Assembly: GCA_022559845.1 (NCBI GenBank)
Contig: CM040128.1
Coordinates: 224,053,643-224,117,642 of the forward strand
DNA: 64,000 nt
Source of the DNA: Amorphophallus konjac
Lineage: Eukaryota; Streptophyta; Magnoliopsida; Alismatales; Araceae
Direction of reading: 5' to 3'
Shown one piece after another: positions 35,375 to 47,870 of the stretch (positions within the stretch are counted from its first letter, which is position 1; every line of letters begins with the position of its first letter). The position numbers and the translations under genes were made by a program. The notes under the pieces are model-generated. The model was not told the origin of the DNA. It ran no database searches and saw nothing but the letters and a program-made list of their open reading frames with translations.

Positions 35375-36530
35375 ATGCGTGACTCTCCCTTTTTGCTTCT
35401 TCCTAGTTGTCGTAGAATGCTGTGATAACGCTCCTGAAGCTTGAGGAAATTGTTGAAATTGTGGTGGTGGAGGTCGAAACTATTGTGGCTGTGAAAACTA
35501 AACAGGCTGCTTCGGCCTTTGTGGGCAATCACGAACCACATGTCCCACCTGATCACACCGAAAACACACTATGGGCATTGAACATGGTCTACCCGGATGA
35601 CTACCACCACACCTCAGACACAGTCTCGGCTGGCTAGTTACTGATCCCTGTCGCTAGAAAGAAGAGGGTGCTGCTTGTTGCACAGTACCAGAGGAAGCTT
35701 GCTTATCAAACTACTTCTTGGATTTTCTGAACGCCCGCTTTAATTTGGATTTAGTAAAGGAAGTACCACTGGCAGAAGGAATAGAAGAAAATAGTCCCAT
35801 CACATTTGATTGACTAGTAGCCTGCTATTGCTACACATGCTGTACTGGCTCAACTTGGGTTCGCCCTCGAGATCTTGCCATATCAAGTTCTAAAGCTGCA
35901 GCTGCCTGATAAGCCACATATAATTCTGCAACCCTGGTTACAATTAAAGGCTGCCTCAGCTCCGGCTTCAAACCATGTAAAAATTGCTCAGTCTTCAGCC
36001 CTTCGTCAGCAAGAATATGAGGCGCATATCGACCCAATTCCATGAATTTATTCCGATATTGCAAGACTGACATATCACCTTGAGCCAATTCCATGAACTG
36101 ATGCATTTTGTCCATCCTCAAATATGCTGGACTACAAGTTCGCTCAAATGAAGTCACAAACTCCTGCCATGAGATTTGTCGAAGAGGACGGGACTTGAAG
36201 GTCACCTCCCACTCCGTGGTCCACCACGCGAGTGCTGCGCCTTGCAACTGGAATGTAGCCAGCATCACCGCTCCATTGCATCCAGCCAAACCCTCGCAGC
36301 ATCTGGATTAGCTTGTCCTTCATATGTCGATGGGTAGAAAAGAAGAAATTCCTTCAGAATGCGCCCACGACCACCTTGAGGAACCACATCTTCACCAACA
36401 GGTCAACACGGCCTTGCCCTTGAATATTTGCGGGTGGAGGTGAAGTACCACTCTCTTCTCTTTGAACATCTCGAGGCACATTACCTTGGACACGACCTTG
36501 GCCTCTCCGTCTAGGCGGCATTGCAATCAC
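35375..36530 (-). pseudogene. gag: Element E gag, broken
   Basis: Gag starts MPPRRRGQGRVQGN at about 36520, a common chromovirus gag start. The capsid region (QGAALAWWTTEWEV, FLHGLKPELRQPL) spans 36289-35831 and the single CCHC knuckle CFRCDQVGHVVRDC lies at 35525-35566. Several stops occur, for example after 35831 and around 35500. Confidence 0.88.
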
Positions 36531-36664
36531 ACACTGCTTACAAGAAAACATATAACAAGGAAATCATAAATAATCATGGAAAACAACCTAAGCCAGCAAT
36601 AGCGGACACATGGACTTGTTCTGGACTATTGCAATTGCAATTCCTTATACATCACCCCAACACC

Positions 36665-36676
36665 GCTCTGATACCA
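36665..36676 (-). other. Element E primer binding site (tRNA-iMet)
   Basis: The minus strand reads TGGTATCAGAGC two bases after the LTR end. Confirms that the right LTR is the 5' LTR. Confidence 0.9.
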
Positions 36677-36678
36677 AC

Positions 36679-38917
36679 AATAACGACCCGGAGATCCAGA
36701 TATCGGTAAACCGATACCAAGAACTCGGAGACGCCACCCAAGAGGCTGATGAGGCCCTGTAAGGGTTGGGAGGATTGGTTGAGGAGATGCATAATTAATT
36801 GGAACTACACGCGCAATTATAAAATAACAATTTGAAAAGAAAGCAATTTAAAATATCAGAGTGATATATGTACATAAAAGAGTCCAGTGATATATACATA
36901 ATAGTCCAGATCCATACATCACAATTCTGACAATATACAAGAGACAAAATAACAACTACACGGGGCATACCCCGGCCAAAAGAAAACAAAAGACTGACAA
37001 AAGGACCAACCAGTGCTGGCGTCTAAGACTTCCCGCCAAAAGCACGGGAGAAACTGGCAGTCTGCTGCTCCGGTTCACCTGAAAAGGAAGGGTGAGTCTC
37101 ACAACAAATACTCAGTAGGGTTCACGTGATCCCTACTTCGCAAGAAAAATATAAAGCAATTAAACATGCAATGGCACAAAGAAATGACCGGAAATAAAGC
37201 TGTACAAGTCTATGAATAAATTAAAGATAGCTAACTAAAATGCCATTTAATATAAACATGAGTACTCAAAATCTACCAATAGAATAATAATTCAACCATC
37301 CCAAGTGATAGGAGAGATAAAGGACCACCAGAAAGAAGACTAGACGCGTCCACTGACGACTTACACTGCGTCTCAAGTATCTACATAAGCCTGGATCGCG
37401 GCAAGCGAGACACGTAACAGTAACCGAAGTCAAGAACTAGTCAGGGTCACACTCGTCAGTGTCAGTCCAAGCCCCTGACCACGTGTGCACACACAGGCTC
37501 AATGTCTTGAGTCAGGCCTCTAGCTAGTTTCCCCCCAGTAGGATGCTACTGCCAAGCAAGGGGGCCCACGGGAACTAGCTTAAAAACCGTAAACCGGGAC
37601 TACCCCGCCACCTCTCCCAGGTGGGCCGACACTAGAGGTCGTCGGGCTACGACTAGTGGTTCCATCACAAGGAAAGAGAACATAATTCTATTAGGATCTA
37701 AAAACATGCCACAATTTATAAAAATAATTAAACATGGCAAATATGCAGTACATAATGCATAATTAAATGAACAAGATTGAATTTGAAATCTGCAGGAGAG
37801 AAACAGTCTAATATAGGTGCGCTACAGTCGTAAACGGTCGACCGACTGGCCGCCAAATGATGCTAAGCGGTCTACTAATGGGTCGCTAGGCTCACACCGC
37901 CCTATAGATTTAAAGTATTCACGCGGTCGATATTTGGGCCACGAAGCCACAAGCGGTTGTACGATAAGCTGCCAGAGGGTACTAGCGGTCTATAAATGAG
38001 CCGTGAGGCTCCACCGCCTTACAGGGTCAACGGTCGCACGCGGTCAAAGGTTCGGCCGCCAAGGTCAGTAGTTGGTCTATGGGTGGACCGCTACAAGGTC
38101 AAAAATGGTTTATTTGTGGACCGCTAAGGTCCACCGCCATATCGATTTCCATAAACAGTCTCTGGTAGGACCGCTACCCTACCAGAGAGCCGAAAACGTG
38201 GGGATCGCAATGGGATCCCCTCCCAATCGAACCAAATCGATAGGAATCGAACTTTTAACCTGTTCCCTGCCTTGCCACCATCATTCCACAGCAGTTATAT
38301 GTCTAAAAACATAACTACAATGGGCATGGAAGGATTAAAACATAAATACAACGTTCATGCTCCAAAAAACAAAATGACGATGTGCATGCCGTTTAAGAGA
38401 TAAGGACGATGGCCATGGGCAGGAAAACAATCCTAACGAGGTCGGGTAACCATCCCCCTACCTATTTCAAGTCGAGAACGCTGATCTCTCGCCGTTCAAC
38501 CCGAGAAAGCTGCGTCCTTCTCTCGCGGTTTCCCACCTCCACGCGCCGCGGTTCGCCACCACGTCGACGTCAACACACTCCTCGCGCCTCGGGCTCGCCG
38601 ATGACGCCTCCCGAGAGGGTGAGAAGAGAGAGAGAGTGCGATCGTGAGAGAGAGGGGGAGAGAATGGAGAGAGAGGGAGCTCGTGGGTTTGGGGAAAAAA
38701 GTTGGTTTGATATATATTTTTTTGTTTTTAAACCTTTAATTGCCAATCAACCCTCAAAGAAGCAAAATTGCATAAATGCCCAATTTGATTCTAGAAACCA
38801 TTAACTAATGGTTAAATCCACTTAACATGGCCCATAAAGCCCGTTAAAAATTTCTAAATTCATGGATTAAATTATAGTTTGATACTGGTAAGGATCCGTT
38901 AACTAACGGGTCTTACA
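36679..38917 (-). repeat. Element E 5' LTR
   Basis: On the minus strand it starts TGTAAGACCCG at 38917. A possible TATA (TATATAT, about 38710-38716) lies 200 bp in, then a GAGA tract, GC-rich leader, about nine degenerate CGGTC...GACCG units (37835-38180), and near the 3' end CTACTGAGT ... CACCCTTCCTTTTCAGG (37079-37119). The terminal TG/CA base pair at 36679 is mutated relative to the other LTR. Confidence 0.9.
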
Positions 38918-38922
38918 TAAAT

Positions 38923-39780
38923 CCACCACGATTTTTCGGTTCCTCTAATCCAGATTAAGTCGAGAATTGGATTGATGAAATGAACTGTATATTTGAGGTC
39001 ATGCAATGTGCCGACTAAGAAAAGGTTCGTCTTGCCACGTTCCAACTCAATAAAGATGCCCGTACATGGTGGAAGTCTGTTCCGGCACCGCCTCAAGATG
39101 CACCACATACTTGAGAGGGATTCCTTACTCTCTTCCGAGTAAAATAGTTCTTCGAACATGTCAAGGAGAGGAAAGCTATGGAATTTGCTTCGTTACGCCA
39201 AGGCATGATGTCAGTAGCAGAGTATGAACTCTAGTTTTCTAGACTGGCGCCTTATGCTCCTCATCTGGTTAGTACCGACTTATTAAAAGCTAACCGATTT
39301 ATGGATGGATTAAGACCCTACTTTATTCAAAAACTTGGGTCTCAAAATATTCGTACATATGCGGAGATGGTCCAACGGGAAAATCTATGCGAAAGGACCT
39401 TAGAGAAGGTCAAAAAATTAAAAGGCAAGGGAGAGGAGCCAAGCCGAAGGTCTGATCGGCATGAAAAGAAGAGAAAGTTTAGTTTCACGGATTCTTACAA
39501 ATCCAGTGATAGCAAGAAGAGATTCCGGAATGGGAGTGGTAGTGGTTACCACAAGAATAAGAAGGTCAAAGAAGAAGAAAAGCAAGTCATGGCGACTTGC
39601 ACATTTTGTGAGAAGTTCGGTCATTCGGCCGAAGAGTGCTGGAAGCGTCTCGGCGCTTGTCTCCGATGTGACAGTCGGGAGAACCGCATGTCGGATTGCC
39701 CCCATATGAAGGAACAAACTACTGGTGGTGGACGTAAGCGACAAGCTCGTCTTAATGCTATTATGGAAGATGAAGAAGCG
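38923..39780 (+). pseudogene. gag: Element F gag, main part after element E
   Basis: This continues the gag begun at 29766. Capsid motifs FFGSSNPD, VENWIDEMNCIFEVMQC and LATFQLNKDARTWW are interrupted by stops near 38955, 39015, 39110, 39147 and 39230. The frame is then open: FMDGLRPYF, a Lys/Ser-rich basic linker and two zinc knuckles. The first, CTFCEKFGHSAEEC (39598-39639), is intact; in the second, CLRCDSRENRMSDC (39658-39699), the His is Asn. Confidence 0.88.
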
Positions 39781-41351
39781 CCCAAGAATGATGGGCTAAT
39801 GGAAGGTACTATCCAAATCTATTCCCATCCTGCATTCGTACTATTTGATACCGGTGCTTCTCATTCCTTTATATCTATTGCTTTTGTAAAAACCTTGTCA
39901 ATTTCATCAGTTCCTTTACCTTCGGACCTTGCTATTACTACACCTTTAGGTCCTGGAACAAAAACTTACAAATTACTATCCAAATAGTGAGGTAATGGTA
40001 GAAGGTCATAATCTTCCTGTAAATCTCGTATGCCTTGACATGGAGGGCTACGATGCTGTTTTAGGTGTAGATTGGCTTGTAGACCACGACGCCTATATAA
40101 ATTATCGCAATCGGATTATCTCTTTTAGGAAACTAGGTCTTCTAAGGTTTTCCTTCTTTGGTATCAAATATAGGAAGCATCCTACCATTATTTCATCTCT
40201 TCACGCTTGCAAACTTTTTTCGCAAGGATGCGAAGCTTTTCTTGCTTTCGTAATCATCATTGAGTCCAAGGAGATCATCTTAGAAGACATTCCCATTGTG
40301 AATGAGTTTCCCAATGTATTTCCATCAGATTTGCCTGGTTTACCGTCCGAAAGGGAAGTAAACTTCTTTATTAAACTCATTCCCGGAGCAGCACCTATTT
40401 CAATAGCTCCCTACAGGATGTCCCCCACAGAACTCAAGGATTTGAAGAAACAACTTCAAGAGTTATTAGACAAGGGTTTCATTCGACCTAGCACACCCCC
40501 TTGGGGTGCGCCCGTTCTATTCGTTAAAAAGAAGGATGGATCTCTCAGGCTATGTATCGACTACCGGTGACTGAATCAACTCACAATTAAGAATATGTAT
40601 CCGTTACCGCATATAGATGAACTCTTTGACCAGATTTCTGGAGTAAAATATTTCTCCAAGATAGACATCAGGTAAGGTTATCATCAGCTCAAGATCAAAG
40701 ATGAAGACATACACAAAACTACTTTTCGGAGCAGATATGGCCACTATGAATTCGTAGTAATGCCATTCGGGTTAACCAATGTCCCGGCAGCATTTATGTA
40801 ACTCATGAATAATGTCTTCAAGCCTTACCTAGACCAATTTGTAGTAGTCTTCATTGATGATATTCTTATATACTCCAATACTAAGGAGGAATATGAAGAG
40901 CACTTAAAAATAGCCTTGCAAACGCTAAGAAAGCACAAACTTTATGCAAAGCTTAGTAAGTGCGAGTTCTGGTTAAAGGAGGTCTCTTTCCTTGGCCATA
41001 TTATCTCAAAGGAAGGTATCGCTGTCGATCCTTCTAACGTTGAAGCTGTTAAGAACTAGAGTCGGCCGACGACCGTGTCTGAAGTCAGGAGTTTTCTAGG
41101 TCTGGCTGGTTATTACAGGAGATTTATCAAAGATTTCTCAAAGATCACTGTTCCTTTGACTAGACTCACAAGAAAGGAGAATCCTTTTATATGGTCGAAG
41201 GATTGCGAAGAGAGTTTTCTAACTCTTAAAGAACACCTTATCACTGCACCTATATTAACACTACCGACAGAGGGTGGTGGCTTTGAAGTCTATACGGATG
41301 CGTCTAGCATTGGCCTAGGATGCGTCCTTATGCAAAATGGAAAGGTGATTT
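39781..41351 (+). pseudogene. Element F protease, RT and RNase H start, broken
   Basis: The protease active site FDTGASHSFIS (DTGAS at 39847-39861) is intact, followed by a stop and shift at 39985, then [52 protein letters not shown], a stop at 40568, KIDIR-stop-[24 protein letters not shown], a stop near 40800, and [12 protein letters not shown] with both Asp kept. The thumb, another stop near 41057, and the RNase H start (FEVYTDASSIGLGCVL, first Asp) follow. The frame is then cut by element G at 41351/41352. Confidence 0.9.
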
Positions 41352-43349
41352 TGATGGGAATCAACACCGAGCACTAACATTTTGTTTTTACATTAACATC
41401 CTTTTGTTTGCATTTATATCCTTGGCTAATTGGGTTTGCAATTATAAGACATTATAAGCCAAAGGGTTAGTCATTAGAAATCTTTGGGTTTCTTTGCAAA
41501 AAGGTCTTTGGGTTTCTATGTAAAATACCAGTAGGTCCAGCAGGGCCCCAACCTTATTTCTCATTGGTCCACCTAGGATCTAGGGCCCATGTGGAGCTAG
41601 TTCAAAGTCCAAGATTGGACTTGGACCAAGGGGGGACAAGATGGAAGAAAATTCAAAGTTGATTACCCCTTAGTCAAGGGGCCCCCCCTCCTTTGTCCTC
41701 TTGTAATTTTTTTAGTTTTATTTCTTTTGACTACATGGGGAAAGAAAATGATATCCCTTATTTGCCCCTCCCTAACCCTAGATCTAGGGGTAGTTTATGT
41801 ATTTTTTCCATTTCTATATAACCCATGTATTTTGTGAATTCCTTAGCAAATTAATGAAGAAGAAAATCAAGCATTATTCTTAGCCCAAGGGCCACCCTCT
41901 CCCCCTCTCCCCTTGCAGCTGTGAAGGTTGCCCTAATCTATGGTGTGAAGCCATATTCTGGGAGTGATTCCCACCTCTACCACCTCCGCTGGATGCGACT
42001 TCCAGCCACCGCCGTCGCCGCCTCCGTTCGTGCCGCCGTCGAGCCACCACAATCATTTCTTTACCCTGTTGTCCAGGATTCCGAGATCCAGGATAGAAGC
42101 TGAAAGAAAAGGTTGGTCCTCCAAATCCGTGAGTCTGATGATCTTGAAATTTTGAGAGATCATCCCCCTCCTTGTTAGCCATCCCTAATTTAAATTTCGG
42201 GTAAATCCGCCACCGTTTGATATTTTTCCCAGTATTTTTGTTCCATACCTGACAGTCTGCCAATCAGTAGATCTGCGGGATAGTGTCTTGCTGTTGTATT
42301 TTTCCTGCCCCCTTAGCCATCTCCAAAAATTCCCAAAAAACTCATACGTGTTCCCCACATCCCCCTCCTCTACCCATAATTTTTCCAGAGTCTAGATCTA
42401 TCATTTTTATGTCGGTCAAAATTCAGTCTCAGGCAAATCCTATTCTGTCATAACTGTCTGTAATCCAAGTCAGTAGAAATACCTGGGGAACAATCATTTT
42501 CATTTTTAATCCATCTAATGGATGGATGTGAAAGAATTATATGTGGTAGCCCTTTAAGTCCTCTATCCAACGGCGCCAGTCTCAGCTCGATCCACCTCCG
42601 GATCTTGGAGCAAAAATTCTTTTCGTGGAGGCGCGCATTTCTGATCTGAGAACAGGCCAGCAAATGCAACAGCAAGTTAATTCTTGCAAATTTACTTCAG
42701 CGTCGATTCAGCCGCCGTCGATCTTGGGGATCGAAGAGGAGTCTTCAACCGACGTCCCAGCCAGCCGCCGTGACCAGAAGGTGACCGGAAGCCGCCGTCA
42801 CAGCAGCCGAGTTCGCTTGTTGTCCAACGGGCTGAACTGAGTTACTGAACCGAGTTGGAATAGTACCGAGTCGGACCAGTAGCCCGTCTCCGGCCCGAAA
42901 GCCCTTCCGGCTTGCTGTCCGTCAACCCGAGTTCGCTACTCCCGGGTCCTATTGTAGCCCTTTACCTCCCTGCGTGGAGTGGAAAATTAAATTCATTGTT
43001 GCAATTATTTATTTACTGTGTACCGAGAGTACGAGTTTCGGCCGGGGTCGTCTTCCCCACGCCCGGAGTGTGGAGGTATCATTTCCGCTTCCCTCTTTGG
43101 CATTTGCTTTACTCGTATATATTTCTATATGTCGCTGCTTGCATGAGTGATAGGAACGTAACTCGATATATTTTTATCACCGCTGCGAGAGCGAGTGAGT
43201 GGAACCCGTCCCGTGACTCGATCTGAGCACACGGAAAACCCGATACCCGAGACTCATTATCGGTTCCTCAACTGCGCAGATCCACGCGTTCCCCTCGCTT
43301 AGGGACATCCACGAGCTAGAGTCCCAGGTTTGCGTCCCACCCCGCATCA
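41352..43349 (+). repeat. Element G 5' LTR
   Basis: It starts TGATGGGAATCAACACC and ends CCGCATCA. A TATA-like TATATAA lies at 41815-41821. The GC-rich half (41960-42850) yields Arg-rich antisense frames that are not genes. Confidence 0.92.
41815..41821 (+). promoter_or_regulatory. TATA box of the G LTR
   Basis: TTCTATATAACCC about 465 bp into the LTR; the second LTR has the same at 46337-46343. Confidence 0.65.
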
Positions 43350-43352
43350 AAT

Positions 43353-43364
43353 TGGTATCAAAGC
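43353..43364 (+). other. Element G primer binding site (tRNA-iMet)
   Basis: TGGTATCAAAGC, three bases after the LTR end, differs by one base from the canonical iMet site. Confidence 0.85.
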
Positions 43365-43666
43365 TAAATCGAGTCTAGGGTAGTCGGTTAGTCGGTCCAA
43401 AGTTTGCATTGCATTCCTATACCCGGTATATCAAAAGGTGTTCCCGGAATGATAGGTTACACCTATCGGGAAGGTAGCACACTTGTGTGAGTGCGATCTT
43501 CGGATCAAACCTCCGCCACATATCGGATATTGGTTGAGTCTAGGTTTGTAGCCAAGTCTGCATTCTAACTTTGCATTGTTGTTGTAGGGTCGTCTCTAGT
43601 CCATTAGGGAGTCTAGTGTCTTGTCACCAAGTGTCTACATGGTCATCCTATAGCTGCCCGTGTCCC

Positions 43667-44457
43667 ATGGATCCCCAAAAGCCCACGTCATATGAATGGT
43701 GGCGACACACCCAAGGATGGGGAATCCAACCCCACCACCTTCGCAGGCCCGAAGCCCGGGACTTTTATGGCTCCAACGTCCCGAGCGACTACCTACAATG
43801 GGAAGCCGCCATGGACAAATATTTCGAGTGTTACACGATGTCCAGAGCCGTGGAAGTTAGTGTTGCCAAAAGGAGGCTTCGCCACAAAGCCTCCTGGAAA
43901 TGGGAGAGCGTTGAACGCATGAGGGAGATGAACATGCAATGGCCTATCGAGCCGTGGCGAGAGATGAAGGGCAAGCTTAGAAAGATCTATCTGCCCCACC
44001 CAGTCACCTCCCACCGGGATTGTCATAGTCGAAGGCAAAGAGCCCCGCATGTCGATGAGCCTAAATCCAAGACTAGGCCGAGAGACCTTGAGCGAGTCCA
44101 CCACGATGCTCCTACTCCAACCCCCACCGTTGCCGAACTCTTCAAAATCATGTCGGATCGGTTGGATAGGATGTGTACTCAAATTGACAGACTCCTGTCC
44201 GAGCTTCCTAACCCGGTGCCACCCCATGGACCTCTCCCCCTCAGGGAGGACATTCCTTCCCCACCTAAATCCAAGACTAGGCCGAGAGACCTTGAGCGAG
44301 TCCACCACGATGCTCCTACTCCAACCCCCACTGTTGTCGAACTCTTCAAAATCATGTCGGATCGGCTGGATAGGATGTGTACTCAAATTGACAGACTCGT
44401 AACCCGGCGCCACCCCATGGACCTCTCCCCCTCAGGGAGGACATTCCTTCCCCACCC
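43667..44457 (+). pseudogene. gag: Element G gag-like protein, frameshifted at its 3' end
   Basis: ATG 43667 (MDPQKPTSYEWW) opens a frame of about 264 codons. A segment with FYGSNVPSDYLQWEAAMDKY, KASWKWE and WREMKGKLRKIYLP has the layout of a Ty3/gypsy retrotransposon gag capsid. No zinc knuckle is seen. The end holds a 204-bp (68-codon) in-frame tandem duplication, copies starting 44060 and 44264. The second copy lacks 13 bp, which moves the frame to the one that continues at 44458. Bases 43365-43666 are leader. Confidence 0.75.
44060..44455 (+). repeat. 204-bp in-frame tandem duplication in G gag
   Basis: Both copies begin CCTAAATCCAAGACTAGGCC and run to the CATTCCTTCCCCACC end. They are nearly identical apart from the 13-bp deletion near 44398 in the second. 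Confidence 0.92.
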
Positions 44458-45234
44458 ATGAGAGCTCCATTGCCACCACCCTCACCTTCCGATCTTTATT
44501 TGGAGCCACCTCAGCCATAGCCACCCATGCTTATATCGGGGAAGTTAATCATCGATGAGCCACTTCTTCGTTGGCACAAGATAGGCTTGGTCCCTAGACC
44601 GTCTTGCTACCCATCCATGGATCCCGCACTACAACTAGTGCCCGTCAACTCATTCCATACCACATTCCGGTCTTTCCACCATGTTGATATTTTCGAAGAC
44701 CTTATCAAGGGATTAGACAGGTAAATGAAGTTGACGTGTATGTTGGCCCAAGGCTTTGACCAACCTCATAGTCGTAGCTTCACACATCCAGCCTTAGGGT
44801 CCATTACCTCCGTGTGCACCGTGGGTCATGTCACCACGGAGGTTCTCTTATTCCTCCCCTTGTCAACCGAGTCTGATTTCATTCCACTTTTCCCGAGGGA
44901 GGAACCATACATTCTATATGAGACCACCGTCCCCTATACCCTAGTGCATGAAGGTGACCACCTACACCTTCAAGAATTCCAAACGTGGGACCGTGTCATG
45001 AGGGAACCCGTCGCGAGGGGACATACATTCTTTGATCCCTTTGACCCCTTCCCTACTGAACCCCTTGACCCACCACATCTACTCCACTTCTTCGAGGGAG
45101 TCCACTATCACACCCCTTCCCCACGGGCCGGGCCATCTACACCCATCAAGCCCGTACACTGGCGAGATATACATACATATAGGGGTGATGAGAAAGGTGC
45201 ATTCAACTCTCCTGGCCCACCCAAACCCCCCTAA
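44458..45234 (+). pseudogene. Element G downstream frame, unrecognised protein
   Basis: A single reading frame of 259 codons with two stops (near 44518 and 44722) continues the shifted gag. It includes SVCTVGHVTTEVLLFLPL, an acidic/proline-rich stretch and a PSTPIKPVHWRDIHTYRGDE ending. It has no protease DTGA, RT or integrase motif, and I do not recognise a family. The frame arithmetic of the 13-bp deletion fits this having been the C-terminal part of the same gag protein. Confidence 0.55.
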
Positions 45235-45869
45235 TCCAAAAGGCCGTCAGCGCATGAGTGGTGCACTTTGGGATATCTAAGAGTCCATGATTCTACCGAT
45301 ATTTCGTTGCGTCTTGTGTATGCATGGCACACATTCGGATGAACTAGTCCACCATTGCATCTGTATGGGTCGTTCTAACAGTAGGTTTTTTTAGGGTCAT
45401 GTGTAAGTCCATGTTTTTCTTTATTTGTCCAATTTGTCAAGAGTCTATACATACATGTGTCGAGCATATTAGGAGTCGCATAGTCGGTCTCATGTCAGCT
45501 CGCGATGTCAGTCCCTTTCGAGTGTGAGGGAAGTCGGGTCTAATGCGTACGTTATAGACTTGCCAGAATTTGGGATCGGCTCTACCTCAATATCTCAGAT
45601 CTAGTCACATATAGGGACCCAGTGGTGATTCCTAGTGAGTGATTGAGCCGTCTCCTTCCTTTGAGAGTGACCCCACCCCGGAGTGTCCACCACTAGCCTC
45701 ATTCTCACAGAAGCATGTGCATATCGAATATATACGAGATGAGCAGGTGACGATTACTTGGAGTGGAGTGTACTCCGCGATACCTGGTACGGTGACAGAT
45801 CCGCAGGAGCCACACGAGCAGTCGCACCCCTTACTCGGCGGGGTCGAGTTCTTCCCACCTTGGAAGAAT
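45235..45869 (+). other. Element G non-coding 3' region
   Basis: No open frame with known motifs. A weak purine stretch (TTGGAAGAA) directly precedes the 3' LTR, so the polypurine tract is poor. Confidence 0.5.
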
Positions 45870-47865
45870 TGATGGGGATCAACACCGAGCACTAACATTT
45901 TATTTTTGCATTTGCATCCTTTTGTTTGCATTTATATCCTTAGCTAATTGGGTTTACAATTGTAAGGCATTATAAGCCAAAGGGTTAGTCATTAGAAATC
46001 TTTGGGTTTCTTTGCAAAAAGGCCTTTGGGTTTCTATGTAAAATGCCAGTAGATCCAGTAGGGCCCCCACCTTATTTCCCATTGGTCCACCTAGGATCTA
46101 GTGCCCATGTGGGGCTAGTTCAAAGTCCAAGATTGGATTTGGACCAAGGGGGGGACAAGATGGAAGAAAATTCAAAGTTTATTACCCCTTAGTCAAGGGG
46201 GCGCCCCCTCCTTTGTCCTCTCTTGTAATTTTTTTAGTTTTATTTCTTTTGACCACATGGGGGAAGAAAATGATATCCCTTGTTTGCCCCTCCCTAACCC
46301 TAGATCTAGGGGTAGTTTATGTCTTTTTTCCATTTCTATATAACCCATGTATTTTGTGAATTCCTTAGCAAATTAATGAAGAAGAAAATCAAGAATTGTT
46401 CTTGGCCCAAGGGCGCCCCTCTCTCCCTCTCCCCTTGTAGCTGTGAAGGTTTCCCTAATCTATGGTGTGAAGCCATATTCTGGGAGTGATTCCCACCTCT
46501 ACCACCTCCGCTGGATGTGACTTCCAGCCATCGTCGCCGCTGCCTCCGTTCGTTCCGCCGTCGAGCCACCACAACCATTTCTTTACCCTGTTGTCCAGGA
46601 TTCTGAGATCCAGGACATAAGCTGAAAGAAAAAGTTGGTCCTCCAAATCCGTGACTCTGATGATCTTGAAATTTTGAGAGATCATCCCCCTCCTTGTTAG
46701 ACATCCCCAATTTAAATTTTGTGTCAATCCGCCACCATTTGATATTTTCCCAGTATTTTAGTTCCACCCCTGACAGTCTGCCAATCAGCAGATCTGCGGG
46801 ACAATGTCTTGTTGTTGTATTTTTCCTGCCCCCTTAGCCATCTCCAAAAATTTCCAAAAAACTCATACGTGTTCCCCACATCCCCCTTATCCACCCATAA
46901 TTTTTTAGAGTCTAGATCTATCATTTTTGTGTCGGTCAAAATTTAGTCTCAGGCAAATCCTGTTCTGTCCTGACTGTCTGTAATGCAAGTTAGTAGAAAT
47001 ACCTGGGGAATAGTCATTTTCATTTCCAATCCGTCTACTGGATGGATGTGAAATAATTATATGCGGTAGCCCTCTGAGTCCTCTATCCAATGGCGTCGGT
47101 CTTGTCTCGATCTGCCTTTGGATCTTGGCGCAAAAATTCTTTTCGTGGAAGCGCGCATTTCTGATCCGAGAATAGGCCAGTAAAGGCAGCATCAAGTTAA
47201 TTCTTGCAAAATTACTTCAGCGTCGATTCAGCTGCTGTCAATCTCGGGGATCGAACAGGAGTCTTCCACCGACGTCCCAGCCAGCCGCCATGACCAGAAG
47301 GTAACCGGAAGCCACCGTCACAGCAGCCGAGTTCGCTTGCTGTCCAGCGGGCTGAACTGAGTTGCTGAACCGAGTTGGAATAGTATCGAGTCAGACTAGT
47401 AGCCCGTCTCCAACCCGAAAGCCCTTCCGGCTTGCTGCCCGTCAACCTGAGTTCGCTACTCCCGGGTCCCATTGTAGCCCTTTACATCCCTGCGTGGAGT
47501 GGGCAATTAAATTCACTGCTATAATTATTTATTTATTGTGTACCTGGAGTACGAGTTTCGGTCGGGGTTGTCTTCCACACGCCCGGAGCGTGGAGGTATC
47601 GTTTCTGCTTCCCTCTTTGGCATTTGCTTTACTCGTATATATTTCTATATGCCGATGCTTGCATGAGTGATAGGAACATAGCTCGATATATTTTTATCAC
47701 CGCTGCGAGAGCGAGTGGAACTCGTCCCGTGACTCGATCCGAGCACGTAGAAAAGTCGATATCCGAGACTCATTGTCGGTTCCTCAACTGCGCAGATCCA
47801 CGCGTTTCCCTCGCTTAGGGACTTCCGCAAGCTAGAGTCCCTGGTTCGCGTCCCGTCCCGCATCA
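45870..47865 (+). repeat. Element G 3' LTR
   Basis: It aligns end to end with 41352-43349 with scattered substitutions and very few indels, consistent with fairly recent insertion relative to F. Confidence 0.93.
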
Positions 47866-47870
47866 GATTT

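Larger units (their letters stand above)
29898..38917 (-). mobile_element. Element E: chromovirus nested in the gag of F
   Basis: A minus-strand gypsy element of 9020 bp. The 5' LTR is on the right (36679-38917), the 3' LTR on the left (29898-32131). LTR ends are TGTAAGACCCG and CGGGTCGTTACA. The target duplication is TAAAT (29893-29897 and 38918-38922). Gag, PR, RT, RH and INT are all recognisable with several stops. An internal deletion removed the polypurine tract, the start of the 3' LTR and any chromodomain. Confidence 0.95.
41352..47865 (+). mobile_element. Element G: non-autonomous gypsy-like LTR element with gag only
   Basis: Two LTRs of 1998 and 1996 bp (41352-43349, 45870-47865) with TGATG...CATCA ends and the target duplication GATTT (41347-41351 and 47866-47870) lie inside the RNase H of F. 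Between them are 2.5 kb holding an iMet-type primer site and a gag-like frame followed by an unrecognised frame. No protease, RT, RNase H or integrase is present. It must have moved with enzymes from another element. Confidence 0.95.

Noticed and set aside
41880..42263. Arg-rich antisense frames in both G LTRs
   Set aside because: GC-rich triplet-like LTR sequence; present in LTR, no start context or domain.
43793..44413. 206-codon antisense frame in element G
   Set aside because: Shadow of the gag-like plus frame, lengthened by its tandem duplication; no domain.
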